A stretch of DNA of 64,000 nucleotides from Echiichthys vipera (Eukaryota; Chordata; Actinopteri; Perciformes; Trachinidae). The stretch covers positions 15,226,021 through 15,290,020 of the forward strand of contig OY829648.1 in NCBI GenBank assembly GCA_963691815.1, in the 5' to 3' direction. Of the stretch, positions 22,230 through 33,745 are shown in pieces; within the stretch, counting starts at the first letter, position 1, and every line of letters begins with the position of its first letter. The notes below the pieces were generated by a model. It saw only the letters and a list, made by a program, of their open reading frames with translations. It was not told where the DNA came from and did not search any database. The position numbers and the translations under genes were made by a program.

Positions 22230-22500
22230 TAGGTTCTTCAAGATTCAAGAAGTTTTATTGTCATTGCCAGATTACGTTGGTACATGTAAGGAAACGGAAT
22301 GATGCACTCAGGTCCCGGTGGGGGAGCAAAGATACAAATAACACAATAGAACACTTGGATAAAACGAAGGATTTTTTCTCGCTTGTGCTCCATAGAAAGC
22401 ATCCTGAGCCCAAAAGATCACTCGTTGCTCACTCGTCACCCTGGAAGAACTGTACAGCTCTCGCTGTCTTAGTAGGGCTAGAAACATTCTAAGGGATTCG
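22230..22500 (-). repeat. Retroelement 3' tail, minus orientation
   Basis: Read on the minus strand it ends GGCAATGACAATAAAACTTC, a typical 3' tail of fish retroelements. A similar tail in plus orientation (ACAATGACAATAAAG) ends the segment near 25745. Confidence 0.5.
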
Positions 22501-22522
22501 TCCCACCCAGGCCACCAACACT

Positions 22523-25361
22523 TTGAGTTGGGGCAGACGTTTCAGGTCTCTAAATGCTCGGACTAATAGACTTAAGAACAGTTTTTATCCAAAAGCTATA
22601 ACAGAAAAACTGTTGATTGTTGGTGATTTTAACATCCACATATGTTGTCCAACTAAACCAATGGTCAATGACTTCATCAATGTTTTAGAATCTTTTAATC
22701 TAACACAGTCAGTGTCTGGTCCTACCCATCAGAAGGGCCATACATTAGACCTTGTTCTCTCCTCCGGTTTTGATGTGGCCAATCTCTCCATCTCTGTTAT
22801 TGCTGTATCAGATCATCACCTGATTGAGTTTGAGTGCACTCTTGCTCGCCCTGACCCCTCCCCCACTCAGCCCCCCTCTCTCTCACGGATCTTAAACCCC
22901 GCTACTGCGTCAAAATTCTCTGACCATTTTAGGCTAGCCCACAAGTCAAATCTTTCTGTCTCGTTTCCCACCTGCTCAAACGCTGATGACTTGGCCTCTC
23001 TCTTTAACTCAGCCTGTATGGATACTTTGAATCAGGTTGCTCCTCTGAAACGGAGAAAAGCAAAGGTAGTTTCACCCTGGCTAAATGACACCACCCGTGC
23101 TCTCCGGCGTGTCTGCAGACAAGCTGAACGCAAATGGAAGAAGGTCAAGCTCCAAATCTCCTACGATCTTCTGCGCGATAGCCTAAACCGCTATCAGCTT
23201 GCTGTTAAAAAGTCAAAAACTGATTACTATGCTGAGATAAATAATAAGCAAACTCATAGACCAAAAGTGCTTTTTAAAACTATTAACTTAATTTAAAACC
23301 CTGCTGCCCACACTATTGAAAGCTCCACTGAAGCTTGTGAAAACTTTTAAACTTTTTTTATTCAAAAAATTGACTCAATCAGAGCCAATATACTTAGTTC
23401 TCCTCTTGACCCTGCAGACCCTCAACCTCCCACCAGCTGCGATCTTCAGCACTTTGCACCAGTTTCCTCCTCTGAGCTATCTCTGATAGTCTCACGGATG
23501 AAACCCACTCACTGCCCCTCAGACGTCATTCCCTCTCAGCTCTTTCGAGATATCTTTTCCATTATTTGTCCTTTCATTGTGGCTATAGTAAACAGCTCAC
23601 TAGTCTCTGGTGTTGTCGCCTCCACTTTCAAGCATGCTACTGTGCAACCTCTCATAAAAAAAACCTTCCCTTGACTCAAGCGACTTAAAAAATTACAGAC
23701 CTATCTCAAAACTACCTTTTATATCCAAAATTTTAGAGAAAGTGGTTTTCCAGCAACTTACAACATATTTAAACAGTTTTAATTTATTAGATAAATTCCA
23801 ATCTGGTTTTAGAGCTATCCACAGTACTGAATCTGCCTTACTAAAAGTATACAACGACATCTTGCTTTGCACTGACTCTGGTTCCTGCGCCATTCTAGTT
23901 TTTTTAATTAGATCTTAGTGCTGCATTTGACACTATTGATCATGGAATCCTTCTGCAGAGGCTGGAACATAGGGTTGGGCTGGAGGGCACTGTTTTAACC
24001 TGGTTCACCTCTTACCTAAAAGACAGGACTTTTTCAGTTAAACTGGGTCATCACTCCTCTTCCTCTGCCACCATGAAATATGGGGTCCCCCAAGGTTCAA
24101 TCCTCGGCCCCCTCCTCTTCTCTCTCTACATGCTGCCCCTCAGTTCCATCTTTCACAAATATAGCATCCAGTACCACTGCTATGCTGATGATACCCAGAT
24201 CTACCTCCCAGTTGCCCCTCAGACCACATGCACATTAAACAAACTCTATAGTTGCCTCAATGATATCAAATCTTGGATGGCATGCAATTTCTTACAACTC
24301 AACAATAGCAAAACAGAAGTCATTATATTTGCTCCCCCTCCCTCTGTCACCAGCCTCTCAGCAGTGCTCTTGGTCCCCTCTCCAATAACGTGATCGTGTG
24401 GTCAGGAATCTTGGTGTCTGGATAGCTCTCTGAATTTTAATAAACAAATCAACAGTGTGGTTAGAAGTGGCTTTTATCAACTTAGAGTAATATCAAATCT
24501 TAAATCCCTTTTAACCCAGAATGATCTTGAAATTCTCATACATGCTTTTATTACCTCTAGACTTGATTACTGCAATATTTTATACACAGGTCTTACTCAA
24601 ACCAATATCCACAAACTACAGATGGTCCAGAAAGCAGCAGCCAGATTGCTCACCGGCACTAAAAAGAGAGAGCACATCACACCAGTCCTGGCTCAGTTGC
24701 ACTGGCTCCCTGTCAAATTCAGAATTGATTTTAAGATTTTACTCTTTGTTTTTAAAGCTCTTAATGGCTTAGCCCCCCCCTTATATTGTAGAAATGCTCT
24801 CCCCACACTCCACCCCCAGGTCGACCCGGTCATCTACAAAACAGCTCTTATCTGTGCCCCGTACACGTCTCAAAACAAAAGGTGACCGGGCATTCTCTGT
24901 TGTTGGCCCAAACCTGTGGAATCCCCTTCCACTCCATATTAAGTCCTCTACCACCCTTGCCAGCTTTAAGTCTAATTTAAAGACATACCTTTTCACTCTT
25001 GCCTTTAACAACCCTTAACACCCTCCCTTATTCCCCACTGCCTTTTTATTTATTATTTTTATTTTAATTTATTTTTATATATTTTATTTCACTTAGTCTA
25101 TTGCTTTTAACCTTCTTCTTACTTTTTACTTCTTTTATTTTCTTGCTTGATTCTATTTCACCTGTTTTTATTATATGCTGATTGCTGATCTTAATATTGT
25201 TTTCTTTTTACTTATTTTATGCAAGACCTGTGTATTCTTGGGCTCCTTTTATCTACTGTCCTGCCCAAACCTGATTTCTTCTAATGTAAAGTGCTTTGGG
25301 TCAACTCCTGTTGTATTTAAATGTGCTATATACTGTAAATAAAAGTGACTTGACTTGACTT
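22523..25361 (+). pseudogene. Dead L2-type LINE (endonuclease and reverse transcriptase)
   Basis: Plus-strand frames carry the end of an apurinic-type endonuclease (LLIVGDFNIH, then SDHHLIEFE) and a linker. They go on to a reverse transcriptase with GVPQGSILGPLLFSLYM and the catalytic YADDTQIYL (about 24073-24220), and then the L2-type C-terminus NGLAPPLY...RAFSVVGPNLWNPLP. The copy is 5' truncated, and stops at 23294 and 23348 plus frameshifts near 23670 and 23905 make it inactive. It ends with TGACTTGACTTGACTTG after ATAAAAG, the short tandem tail usual for this clade. The first part (22523-22600, KNSFYPKAI) probably belongs to a different element fused at the insertion point. Confidence 0.85.
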
Positions 25362-25775
25362 GAAATACCTTTACCTATAAATCTCCATCTGTGTTATAGT
25401 ATTGACATGCAAAGTACATGCACTCAACACCACTTTTTTGTTATGATCACCAAATGTGCACTATACTGTTGCTCTCTCTGATGTTCAATGTTGACAATAT
25501 GTGCCTATCTTTGCTCAGGGTCTCTGCAATCTACTGTTTTTAGTTTTGTCTCCTTACGCTGCTATGGTGTGTGCATGTGTGTGTGCGCGTGTGTGTGTGC
25601 ATGTTGGTGTGTAAGCATGTCGTTTAAAATGTGTCTTTTAAAGGTCTAGCCTATTATTTTTCATGATTATAATGTTAAATTATTTCTGCACTTTAAGGGA
25701 TTGGACTGTAAATTTCGTTGTACTGGTACAATGACAATAAAGACAATTCAATTCAATTCAATTTAATTTAATTCA
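25362..25775 (+). repeat. Retroelement 3' untranslated tail
   Basis: GT-rich sequence is followed by AAATTTCGTTGTACTGGTAC, AATGACAATAAAG and ATTCAATTCAATTC repeats. It is probably the 3' end of the older element into which the L2-type LINE inserted. Confidence 0.5.
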
Positions 25776-25918
25776 ATTGGATGTAAGAAAAAACAAAATA
25801 ACATACATATAATAGACATTATAAATATGTTATGTATAAGTGTTAGAGAGGTAATGTGAGAGGGGAATAGGCACCATAAATAAATAGCACATGCCCATGA
25901 TAGTAATGAACTAGCAGC

Positions 25919-27217
25919 TAGGGTTGCCAACTCCCTGAAAAAGGAACAAGGGACACCTTATTAGCATGGCTGGCTGCCTTTTTTAACCCTTTTTTGTATA
26001 TGTGAAGCGATTTTATTTTGCTATTTGACTCAAACCTGAATTGAATTAGATGCATATTTAAGTAGTATAAATAAATAGAAAATAAACAATTATCAGCATT
26101 TTTTTATACAAAATAACAAAAATTAACAGAATAAAATAAATATCTTTCCTGCCTAACTTAAAACTGTATAAATTAATATAAAACAACACAAAGCAGAACA
26201 TAGTACACAATTAATGCAACAGGAAAAGTGCAGACATAAAGTCTGAGTAAAACAGTTGTTGTCAGTCTATTTATTTTTCCGTCTGTACTTCTTCTGAGCT
26301 CTTGCTGCAGCCATGAGCTGTTTGCCTTCCAGTGCCACAGAGTAAAACTCAGAGCCAGACATCTCATCATTTAGAGTGACAATGAGCTCTCCTTTAATTA
26401 ATTATTAGTAATTATTGTTATTCATCTATGTAACAGTTTGGTGTACTATTGTCTACTTAATGTACTCATCTTGCAATTGTACTTTCTAATTACACAGAAA
26501 ATAATATTGTTATATATTTCTCCATATAATTCAGACACTCATTGTACTTCCCCATATTAACCTTAACCAGAGGGTTAAAATCATTGTTTACATACCATAT
26601 CTGCCTCTGCCGTTACCTGGTGGAATATAAATTGGTCTCTGGTTCCCCTAGTTTTGGTGTCCCTTATGTTTCTTGTGTGCCCACTGCCCACCTCTGGAAG
26701 CCTGTCACTTTAGTCCACCATGGGCTATGGGAAAAGTCACAGCGCAGTGCGCTTTATAGATGTTATCGTGCACTTTTTCCACCCATGTTTTTCCTTCAAA
26801 CCATTCCTCTCATTATTTTTGCATTCTTTTCTGTTTTTTCCCCGGAGGAGTGGTTGCATTGCTGCTAGAAGATGTGCCGGCCGAGACCTGTAAAGTACTG
26901 TCGGCATGATGGGCGTCCGTGCTGCTTTGTTGTCTTCCGGTATCTTCTTCGCAAGCAACAGTACCTCGACCAATGAGATGAGCGGGATTCTGCCTCGTCA
27001 TACTCGTGTGTGAGTGTGCTGTCAGCTCATTGGTCACAGAGCAGGAGAGGCTGAGAATACATTTACCGTAAATTCTCTAAAAAGGCGCCATTCATTCATT
27101 CCTTCTATTGACATTTCACATACTATTTTTGATTCTCACGGTATTACGGGACAAAGTGCGTCCCTTTTCAGCTCAATACCGGACGATTCCGTTTTTAAGG
27201 GACGGTTGGTCACCCTA
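25919..27217 (-). mobile_element. Decayed hAT DNA transposon, 1.3 kb
   Basis: The ends are inverted repeats, TAGGGTTGCCAACTCCCTG at the left and TAGGGTGACCAACCGTCCCT at the right read in reverse. They are flanked by near-identical 8-bp duplications, CTAGCAGC (25911-25918) and CTAACAGC (27218-27225). On the minus strand, remnants resemble a hAT N-terminal zinc finger (KAHCAVTFPIAHGGLK, about 26720-26780) and a C-terminal block (DEMSGSEFYSVALEGKQLMA, about 26300-26370). Stops and the short length show internal deletion. It ends only about 330 bases before the ctbs start codon. Confidence 0.75.
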
Positions 27218-27225
27218 CTAACAGC

Positions 27226-27553
27226 ATATAAGGTCAGCAGCAATTATTGCACAGCAGAACAGCATCTTAACATCTTCACAAGGTGTAGGCCTCATAAACT
27301 CTTTCATAATGCTAATCTATGATTAGGCCTAGAAAAGCCATCAGTTGGAGCTTAGTTTTGGTTAAAGAAAAATACACGTTTTTATTCATGAGAATTGAGA
27401 GCATTTTTGTTTAATGTCATTGCGCTCTCGTGGTGTTGGATTGTAACTGGATGAAGTTTGTACCATAACAGCCTCCGTACAGGAAAGTGTTTACGGCTGA
27501 AAGTGACTGGTGGTGATTTCCTTGGCATCTGTTTACTTCCTCCTGCTCCGAAA
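27226..27553 (+). promoter_or_regulatory. Presumed ctbs promoter and 5' untranslated region
   Basis: This is the only sequence between the hAT end and the ctbs start codon. No TATA box is obvious. The start at 27554 has AAA before ATG and leads straight into a signal peptide. Confidence 0.4.
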
Positions 27554-30500
27554 ATGTACGACCTTCTGCTTGTTCTGTGTCTGTCGTCGATGGTCCTGGT
27601 CTGCAGGGCTGCCGTGTGTCCGTGTGAGACACCGGAGCTCTGTCAACAGATCCGCGAGGAGAGGGACTTTGAGGTAACTTTGACAAACACGTCAAACCTC
27701 CACCTGCAGCACAGTGCTGACACTTTAGTATTTAAACATGACAACACGGTATATTAGGGATTATTAGTGGGACTGGGCAGCTACTCAAAATGACACCATA
27801 TGCCAGTTTAATGCTCACTATCAAAGCACACAGTAGGTTTGTTGTTTTTTTGACTGCCAGCATCACATCACATTGTATTGCAGTCATGGAGAAACACAAG
27901 ATGTTGGTGATATAATTGTAAAATATCAGCAGAACCTTGTCTTAAACAGTAGAATGTTTTATATTTGCCGTAACTATTAAATGGGGTTTTGAAGCAACCA
28001 TTTTCATTAAGTCTGTGGTGTTGTTTGTTTTGCTTTGTGCATTGTTTTCAAAATTGCAAAGTCTACTTCATGTACCTTTGCCCAGACATGAATGTAATTA
28101 TGGAATTGAGTTCATGGGTTTTTTTTTTTCGACCCTTACTCATGTGGAAGGGATAATGTAAAAGCAGCCTGTTTCTGTTGGCAGCTAACATTTTATTTCA
28201 TCAAAAACATCATCTATTAATTTACTGGTCATTCATCAGAGAATCAATCAAAACCTGGTCCAACTAAACAACTAATAATTTTAGCCGACTGACAAACATT
28301 GCATTTCACTTTTAATACTTTCAGGCCAGACATCAGTCATTTTGCATCTTTGACATTTAAAGTTGCATCAGGTAAAAAGCAAAAATTTAAACATTTAAAA
28401 AGACAGAATTTGAATCCGAGTGAGACTCTTCTTGCCGTTCCCAAAGTCTCCTAGATTTTCTAAAGGCTGAAATCAGCCAATAGGAGGTGCAGAAGTCTAG
28501 TTTTATTTCTCAGAACACTGGAATTACAATATGATGCTTATGATTATTATGGATTTTCCCCAATATCTCCCAAAATAAACTGCCTTCCCCAGCTTTAGCA
28601 GGTTGGGCTAAACAATTGAATGACTCATTAACAAATAATCAATACAACAAGAGGTTATGTTTTCATTTTTTTTGTCTGTTTGTCAGGAGGATTACGGAAA
28701 AAACTACTGACTTGATTTTCATGAAACTTAGTAGAAGGGTGTAGCACAAATTACTTTTCACTTTCCTTTACATTGTAAGATAGGCCATTTGTGCTAGATT
28801 CATGTGGTGTCGGAATAATTGGAAAAATAAGTTCCCAGCAACGTTTGCATTAACATTGTGAGATAGGGCAGGTCTTGGTGGAGGTCTGGGCTCTCTGAGA
28901 GTTCAGGATGCAACTTATTATGGTAGGATAAAGAGAAGTGAGACTGATTAAAGATTTGACAAACTGCTAAATAAAGAAATAAATGTTTACAGAGTATGAA
29001 TAGGAGCAATTAACCTTACAGTCATGTCTGTGGGGTCTCTGTGTTTTCAGGTGTTTGTGTTTGACGTGGGTGGAAAGACATGGACCTCCTACAACTGGAG
29101 CATGGTGACGACTGTGGCAACGTTTGGAAAATATGACGCTCAACTAATGTGTTACGCCCACTCCAAAGGAGCACGGGTTGTACTTAAAGGTAGTATAACT
29201 TTCTTTGATTGAAATTCCTATTTTTGATTTGTTGGTATATATCAATCCAGTGAATGATAGCAGCATCGAGAGCTTCATCCAATTCCTGACATGTCTGATC
29301 ACTTATTATGACGCATCTTCTTGCTCCTGCTGTCAACAGTTCATTGACTTATTGTCCTCATAGTTCTGCCATCTCTTTCTTTCCTTGTTGTTGGGAAAAG
29401 GTGACGTCCACCTCCCCTACATCGTGGACCAACAAAACAGGACGGTGTGGATAACAGAGAAGGTCAACTTGGCCAAGAGTCAATTCATGGATGGGATCAA
29501 CATCGACATCGAACAAGCAGTGGACAAGGGCTCGCCAGAGTACCATGCTTTGACAGACCTGGTCAAAGAGACCACTGAGGCCTTCCACAGGGAGATCCCA
29601 GGCTCCCAGGTCAACAATGTTTTGACAAGATTTTCCAATAAAAACTTGGTGCTTTAGTTAGTCTGTTTCTCTAGCCTCAAATCCCGAATTGAATGAATGA
29701 AGTGCTGTGAGCCTTCCTAACCTGCCTGGTGTAAATGTTTTATTTATCTTATCCCAATCTCAAGGTCTCATTTGACGTCGCCTGGTCACCAAATAGTATT
29801 GACAAGCGCTGCTACGATTACGTTTCCATCGCTGAATCCTGCGACCTTCTGTTTGTGATGTCCTATGATGAACAGAGCCAGATCCTGGGCGACTGTATTG
29901 CAATGGCAAACGCTCCACTCGCTCAAACACTGAATGGTATGTTGTTCAGTTGTTGTTCATCACTGAATGAGAATAAATCAGTCAATGCAAAAACTCCTCA
30001 TCACCACCATGTGAAATTACTTTCTTTTAAGGTTATGACCAGTTTTTGAGTCTGAAGATCGATCCAAAGAAGCTAGTGATGGGAGTGCCATGGTACGGCT
30101 ATGACTACCCGTGTCTCAACTTTTCCCAAGTAAGATTTGTTCAGTTAAAGATACACAGTTAAAATGTTGGTTGTTGATTGTTTTTAAGTCGTTGCCGATC
30201 CACTGACCTTTCCTCCAGAGGTCGACGCTTGTGGTGTTAGGTGAAATGTCTTAACAACTCTTGGATGGATTGCTGTGAAATACGGCCCAGACTTTCATGT
30301 TTCATGATTTTTAAAATCTGTGTGAAGTAAATTTGTTTAAAAAAACATTGTACATGTCAGGAAATGATTGCCGTCAACATGTGAAAAGGAGATAGAGCAT
30401 TGAACATTTTTTTTTTTCCGAGCCTGAAATCATGGCTCAATGACGCTCTGAAACCACAGAGACAGAAAGCCCAGCGCACACGCTGCTGTGTGGTGGCATG

Positions 30501-32517
30501 GAGTAATACCAAGAGGGTAAAGAACCCAGAACCACATTTTTTATGGGACGCTGAGTCCAAAAACTGAGCCTTTATGAAGCCAAACGTGGATACAGGTGTT
30601 AACACATAATTGGAATTACAATCAAAGCTTTAACTTTTTCACATGCTTATAAAATGACATGTGTGCTCAGACTTTGCCTACACTTACTGTCAAGCGTGGT
30701 TTCAGCGCTTCTTAACGTTTCAGAGAAGAGAGTACTGCTTAGTTTTTATGATTATAATATTTCTATTCATTCACATTTGGCTGGGTGGTTTGTGACATTG
30801 GTCTGTATTATGACAAACTCAGATCACACTTTTTACACAGCCTTTAACAAGTATGGTGTTCCTTTCATTTGTCGTTCGATTGACAATCCCATCAGCCTCA
30901 TGTTAGCATTGTCCTTGTGAGCATGTTAGCATCATTGATGTAGTTATCAAGTTACTATTTAGCTCAAAGCACGGCTCCGTAGCCTCACAATGGCCATAGC
31001 ATGGCTGTAGCGCTTAGTCATGTTCTTTTTTGTCAACAGATCCCATAAAAAGACTGAAACTAACAATGACTTGACGGTAAATGGACTGCATTTATATAGC
31101 GCCTTCCTACTCATTCACCCATTCACACACACATTCATACACCAATGGTGGTGGAGCTGCTCATCAGGATCAAACCACCAACCTTGTGATTAAAGGACGA
31201 CCAGCTCTACCAGCTCTACCTCCTGCCCCAACTCTATCGAATCTACTAACAAGTAGGGCCTGTGTAGCCAATGCCTGATGTATCTTATCTCTCTGTACCA
31301 CATCTTTTCCCATACCAGGAAGGAGTGTGTTCGTTAATGGAAGTTCCTTTCCGTGGAGCTCCCTGCAGTGATGCAGCAGGAACACAGAAAACATACAAGT
31401 GGATCATGAAGCAGGTCAACAGCTCATTGTCTGGCAGGCTCTGGGATGACAGGCAGAAAGCTCCTTACTTCAATTACAAGGTATGCTATCTTTATCGTAT
31501 AGATTAGGCTTTCATTTCCTTAAGATCTACAGCTGTGTCAGGGTTAGATGTTTTATTAGTTGGCCTATTTCATAGATGTGTCTTTCTGCCAAGTCAGAGC
31601 TTCACTAATTTCAGCTCCTCTAGTCCTGTTAAATTATGACTCAACAAATTAGGCATTTATTTTAGGTGAGTGCCGACTTCCACCTGAGCTACCACGGTAT
31701 TTTTTTATGGCATACTATAAAATTACTTTTTTATGACATTTTTATGACATACGATAATTACTTTAAAAAAATACTTTATGTCATATAATATACCTTTTTA
31801 TGAAAAACTAGAATAACACTTTTTATGACATACTATGATATTACTCTTTAACAAAACTGTGACATACTATGTTACTTTTTAATGACATTTGACTTTTTAT
31901 GATTTACTATAATTAACGTTTTATGAAATTCAATAATTATTTTATGTCACACTATAATGACTGTTTATAACTTTTTATGACATATGACTATTTATGACAT
32001 AATGCGACTTTTTATGACATACTATAATATTACTTTTCAAAGCTTTTTATGACGTACTATAACATTACTTTTAATGACATAATGTGACTTTTTATGACAT
32101 ACTATAATATTACTTTTCAAGGCTTTTTATGACGTACTATAACATTACTTTTCAAAGCTTTTTATGACGTACTATAACATTACTTTTTATGAAATAATGT
32201 GACTTTTTTATGACATACTATAATACAGCTTTTTTATGACTTTTTCTGAAATAACCATATAGAACTCAAATTGATTATGTGGTTTTAAAATGTATTCATT
32301 TAACTTCAGGATTCTTTTTTTCTTTCAGGACCAGAAAGGACAGATTCATCAGGTTTGGTATGACGACCCACAGAGTATTTGTCCCAAAGCGAACGCAGTG
32401 AAATCTAAAGGTTTGAGGGGCATTGGCACGTGGAACGGGAACATCTTGGACTACAGCGATGAACCGGTTGCCAGGCAGCAAACCACAGAGATGTGGAATT
32501 CACTCCTAGGATGCTAG
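27554..32517 (+). CDS. ctbs: Di-N-acetylchitobiase, complete
   Basis: This lysosomal glycosidase of family GH18 splits the chitobiose core at the reducing end of N-glycan asparagine-linked oligosaccharides during glycoprotein turnover. Seven exons (27554-27673, 29051-29189, 29401-29609, 29765-29936, 30032-30129, 31319-31480 and 32329-32517) give 1089 nt (362 residues), close to human CTBS (385) and with the same exon number. A signal peptide (MYDLLLVLCLSSMVLVCRA) is followed by the chitobiase start VCPCETPELC. The catalytic motif DGINIDIE is at residues 117-124, with E124 as the expected acid. VPFRGAPCSDAAG and the C-terminal RGIGTWNGNILDYS are family hallmarks. The exon 3 donor (CAG-GTCAAC) is weak. 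The gene is the usual flank of vertebrate vitellogenin clusters and converges with ankrd13c. Confidence 0.96.
28651..28800. repeat. Interspersed repeat fragment in ctbs intron 1
   Basis: AGGAGGATTACGGAAAAAAC and TTTCATGAAACTTAGTAGAA match a very common fish repeat. No ends are defined. Confidence 0.45.
30180..31000. repeat. Interspersed repeat fragments in ctbs intron 5
   Basis: CAACTCTTGGATGGATTGCT near 30255 and TGTGAGCATGTTAGCATCAT near 30915 belong to a common fish repeat family. About 30400-30700 in between is not recognised. Confidence 0.45.
31075..31250. repeat. Interspersed repeat with ATTTATATAGCG core, ctbs intron 5
   Basis: GTAAATGGACTGCATTTATA and CATTCACACACACATTCATA followed by GAGCTGCTCATCAGGATC are the marks of a widespread fish repeat. 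Confidence 0.6.
31690..32240. repeat. Minisatellite array, about 35-bp units, ctbs intron 6
   Basis: Degenerate copies of TTTTTATGACATACTATAAT, spaced roughly 24-35 bases apart. The last units (about 32000-32200) are the most alike, with a 35-base unit of the type CTTTTTATGACGTACTATAA. It lies just before the last ctbs exon. Confidence 0.85.
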
Positions 32518-32854
32518 CTGGGATACACTTGACACTGCTGCAGAAATGTGCATCACCCCTCCTGTTTGTTGTTAAGTCAATATATCCCTTAGCAGTACTT
32601 GTACTTCAGAGTTTATCGTGGCTTTTATTGCATGCCATGTTATTGAATGTAGTTGTGTCTGACATTACTGAAATAACTGGAAAAGACAACCAATCTTTTA
32701 AATGTGACACAAACGAGCTTACGGAGATCTTTTCAGGGTTGCTACACATTTTCAAAACTCCAGACTTTTTCAGACTCAAATTTCCAGACTTCCCGGGGGA
32801 TTTTTTGGTCAATACAAAGCACCTGAATACCAATTGTCAGATGCTCATTATGTA

Positions 32855-32860
32855 AATAAA
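32855..32860 (+). terminator. AATAAA polyadenylation signal of ctbs
   Basis: AATAAA about 340 bases after the ctbs stop codon, in the right orientation. Confidence 0.65.
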
Positions 32861-33439
32861 TGGTTTTAAAATCCAACTTTTAACGCCTATGTTAACTGAC
32901 TATGTATGCTGTTATGTTGCCAAGTAATTACAAGATTTTTAAATACGTATTGCAGCTCATACAAGTGAATGAACTCCAAACCGAGACATGTTCAACACAC
33001 AGCATTTTATTCAAGCTGAATGCTTAAAGAGTGCAATTAATAACTATGTACCTGCACCCTCTACAGACAGAAACAGAAGGGGTGTACAATTAACCAGAAC
33101 TACAAAAGAAGTCTGTGCTTCATTAGCTTTAGATGGGGTAAACGTATATTAATGGATAAAAATGAAATCATAAATTAAATGTAGATGAGAATCGTAGTCG
33201 CGCGGTGAACGGTAACTAGGTTAACCCGACACCATTCTACAGCCAGCTTGATAAGTTTCCTATCATCTACAGATAGGATACGTTAGTAAACTTGTTTTGA
33301 TGTTATATTTTATTTTAGAAAGTGAGATAATAGTCTGGAAACACAAACATTTTTCCCAACTCATCCAGACCTGGAAATTACTCGGATTAAATTAAATTTT
33401 CATACTGCGTAGGAACCCTCTGAATGAAGCCGGGAAAAG
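32861..33439. other. Spacer, nothing recognised
   Basis: AT-rich sequence between the ctbs 3' end and the inverted minisatellite-like block. Confidence 0.5.
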
Positions 33440-33745
33440 TTATAGAACAGTGTTCAAAAGATAAGCCAAAAAAAAGTCATAGTATGTCGATAGGGTCAAA
33501 ATAGGTCAAAATTCAATATGTCCAAAAAATGCTACAATCAGTCATATGATAGCCTGTCTAAAGCAGTCATAATTTCTTGAAAAAAAAAAGTCAAGAAAAG
33601 TCATAAAAACGTGTCCAAAAAATAAGCCCCCAAATAGTCATAGTATAGTGTAGAAAAAAGTCTTATTTAATGTTAAAAAATGCTTCACTCAGTCATAGGA
33701 TACTGTGTATCAAGCAGTCATGGCAATATCTATTGAAAAAAGTAT
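33440..33745. repeat. Minisatellite-like block, inverted relative of the intron 6 array
   Basis: Repeated AGTCATAGTATGTC, CAGTCATATGATAG and AGTCATAGTATAGTG segments alternate with A-rich spacers. AGTCATAGTATGTC is the reverse complement of the GACATACTATGACT-type unit in ctbs intron 6. Confidence 0.6.

Noticed and set aside
31690..32240. Regularly spaced repeats, possible CRISPR-like array
   Set aside because: Units are contiguous and degenerate, without unique spacers, and lie in an intron of a vertebrate gene. It is a minisatellite.
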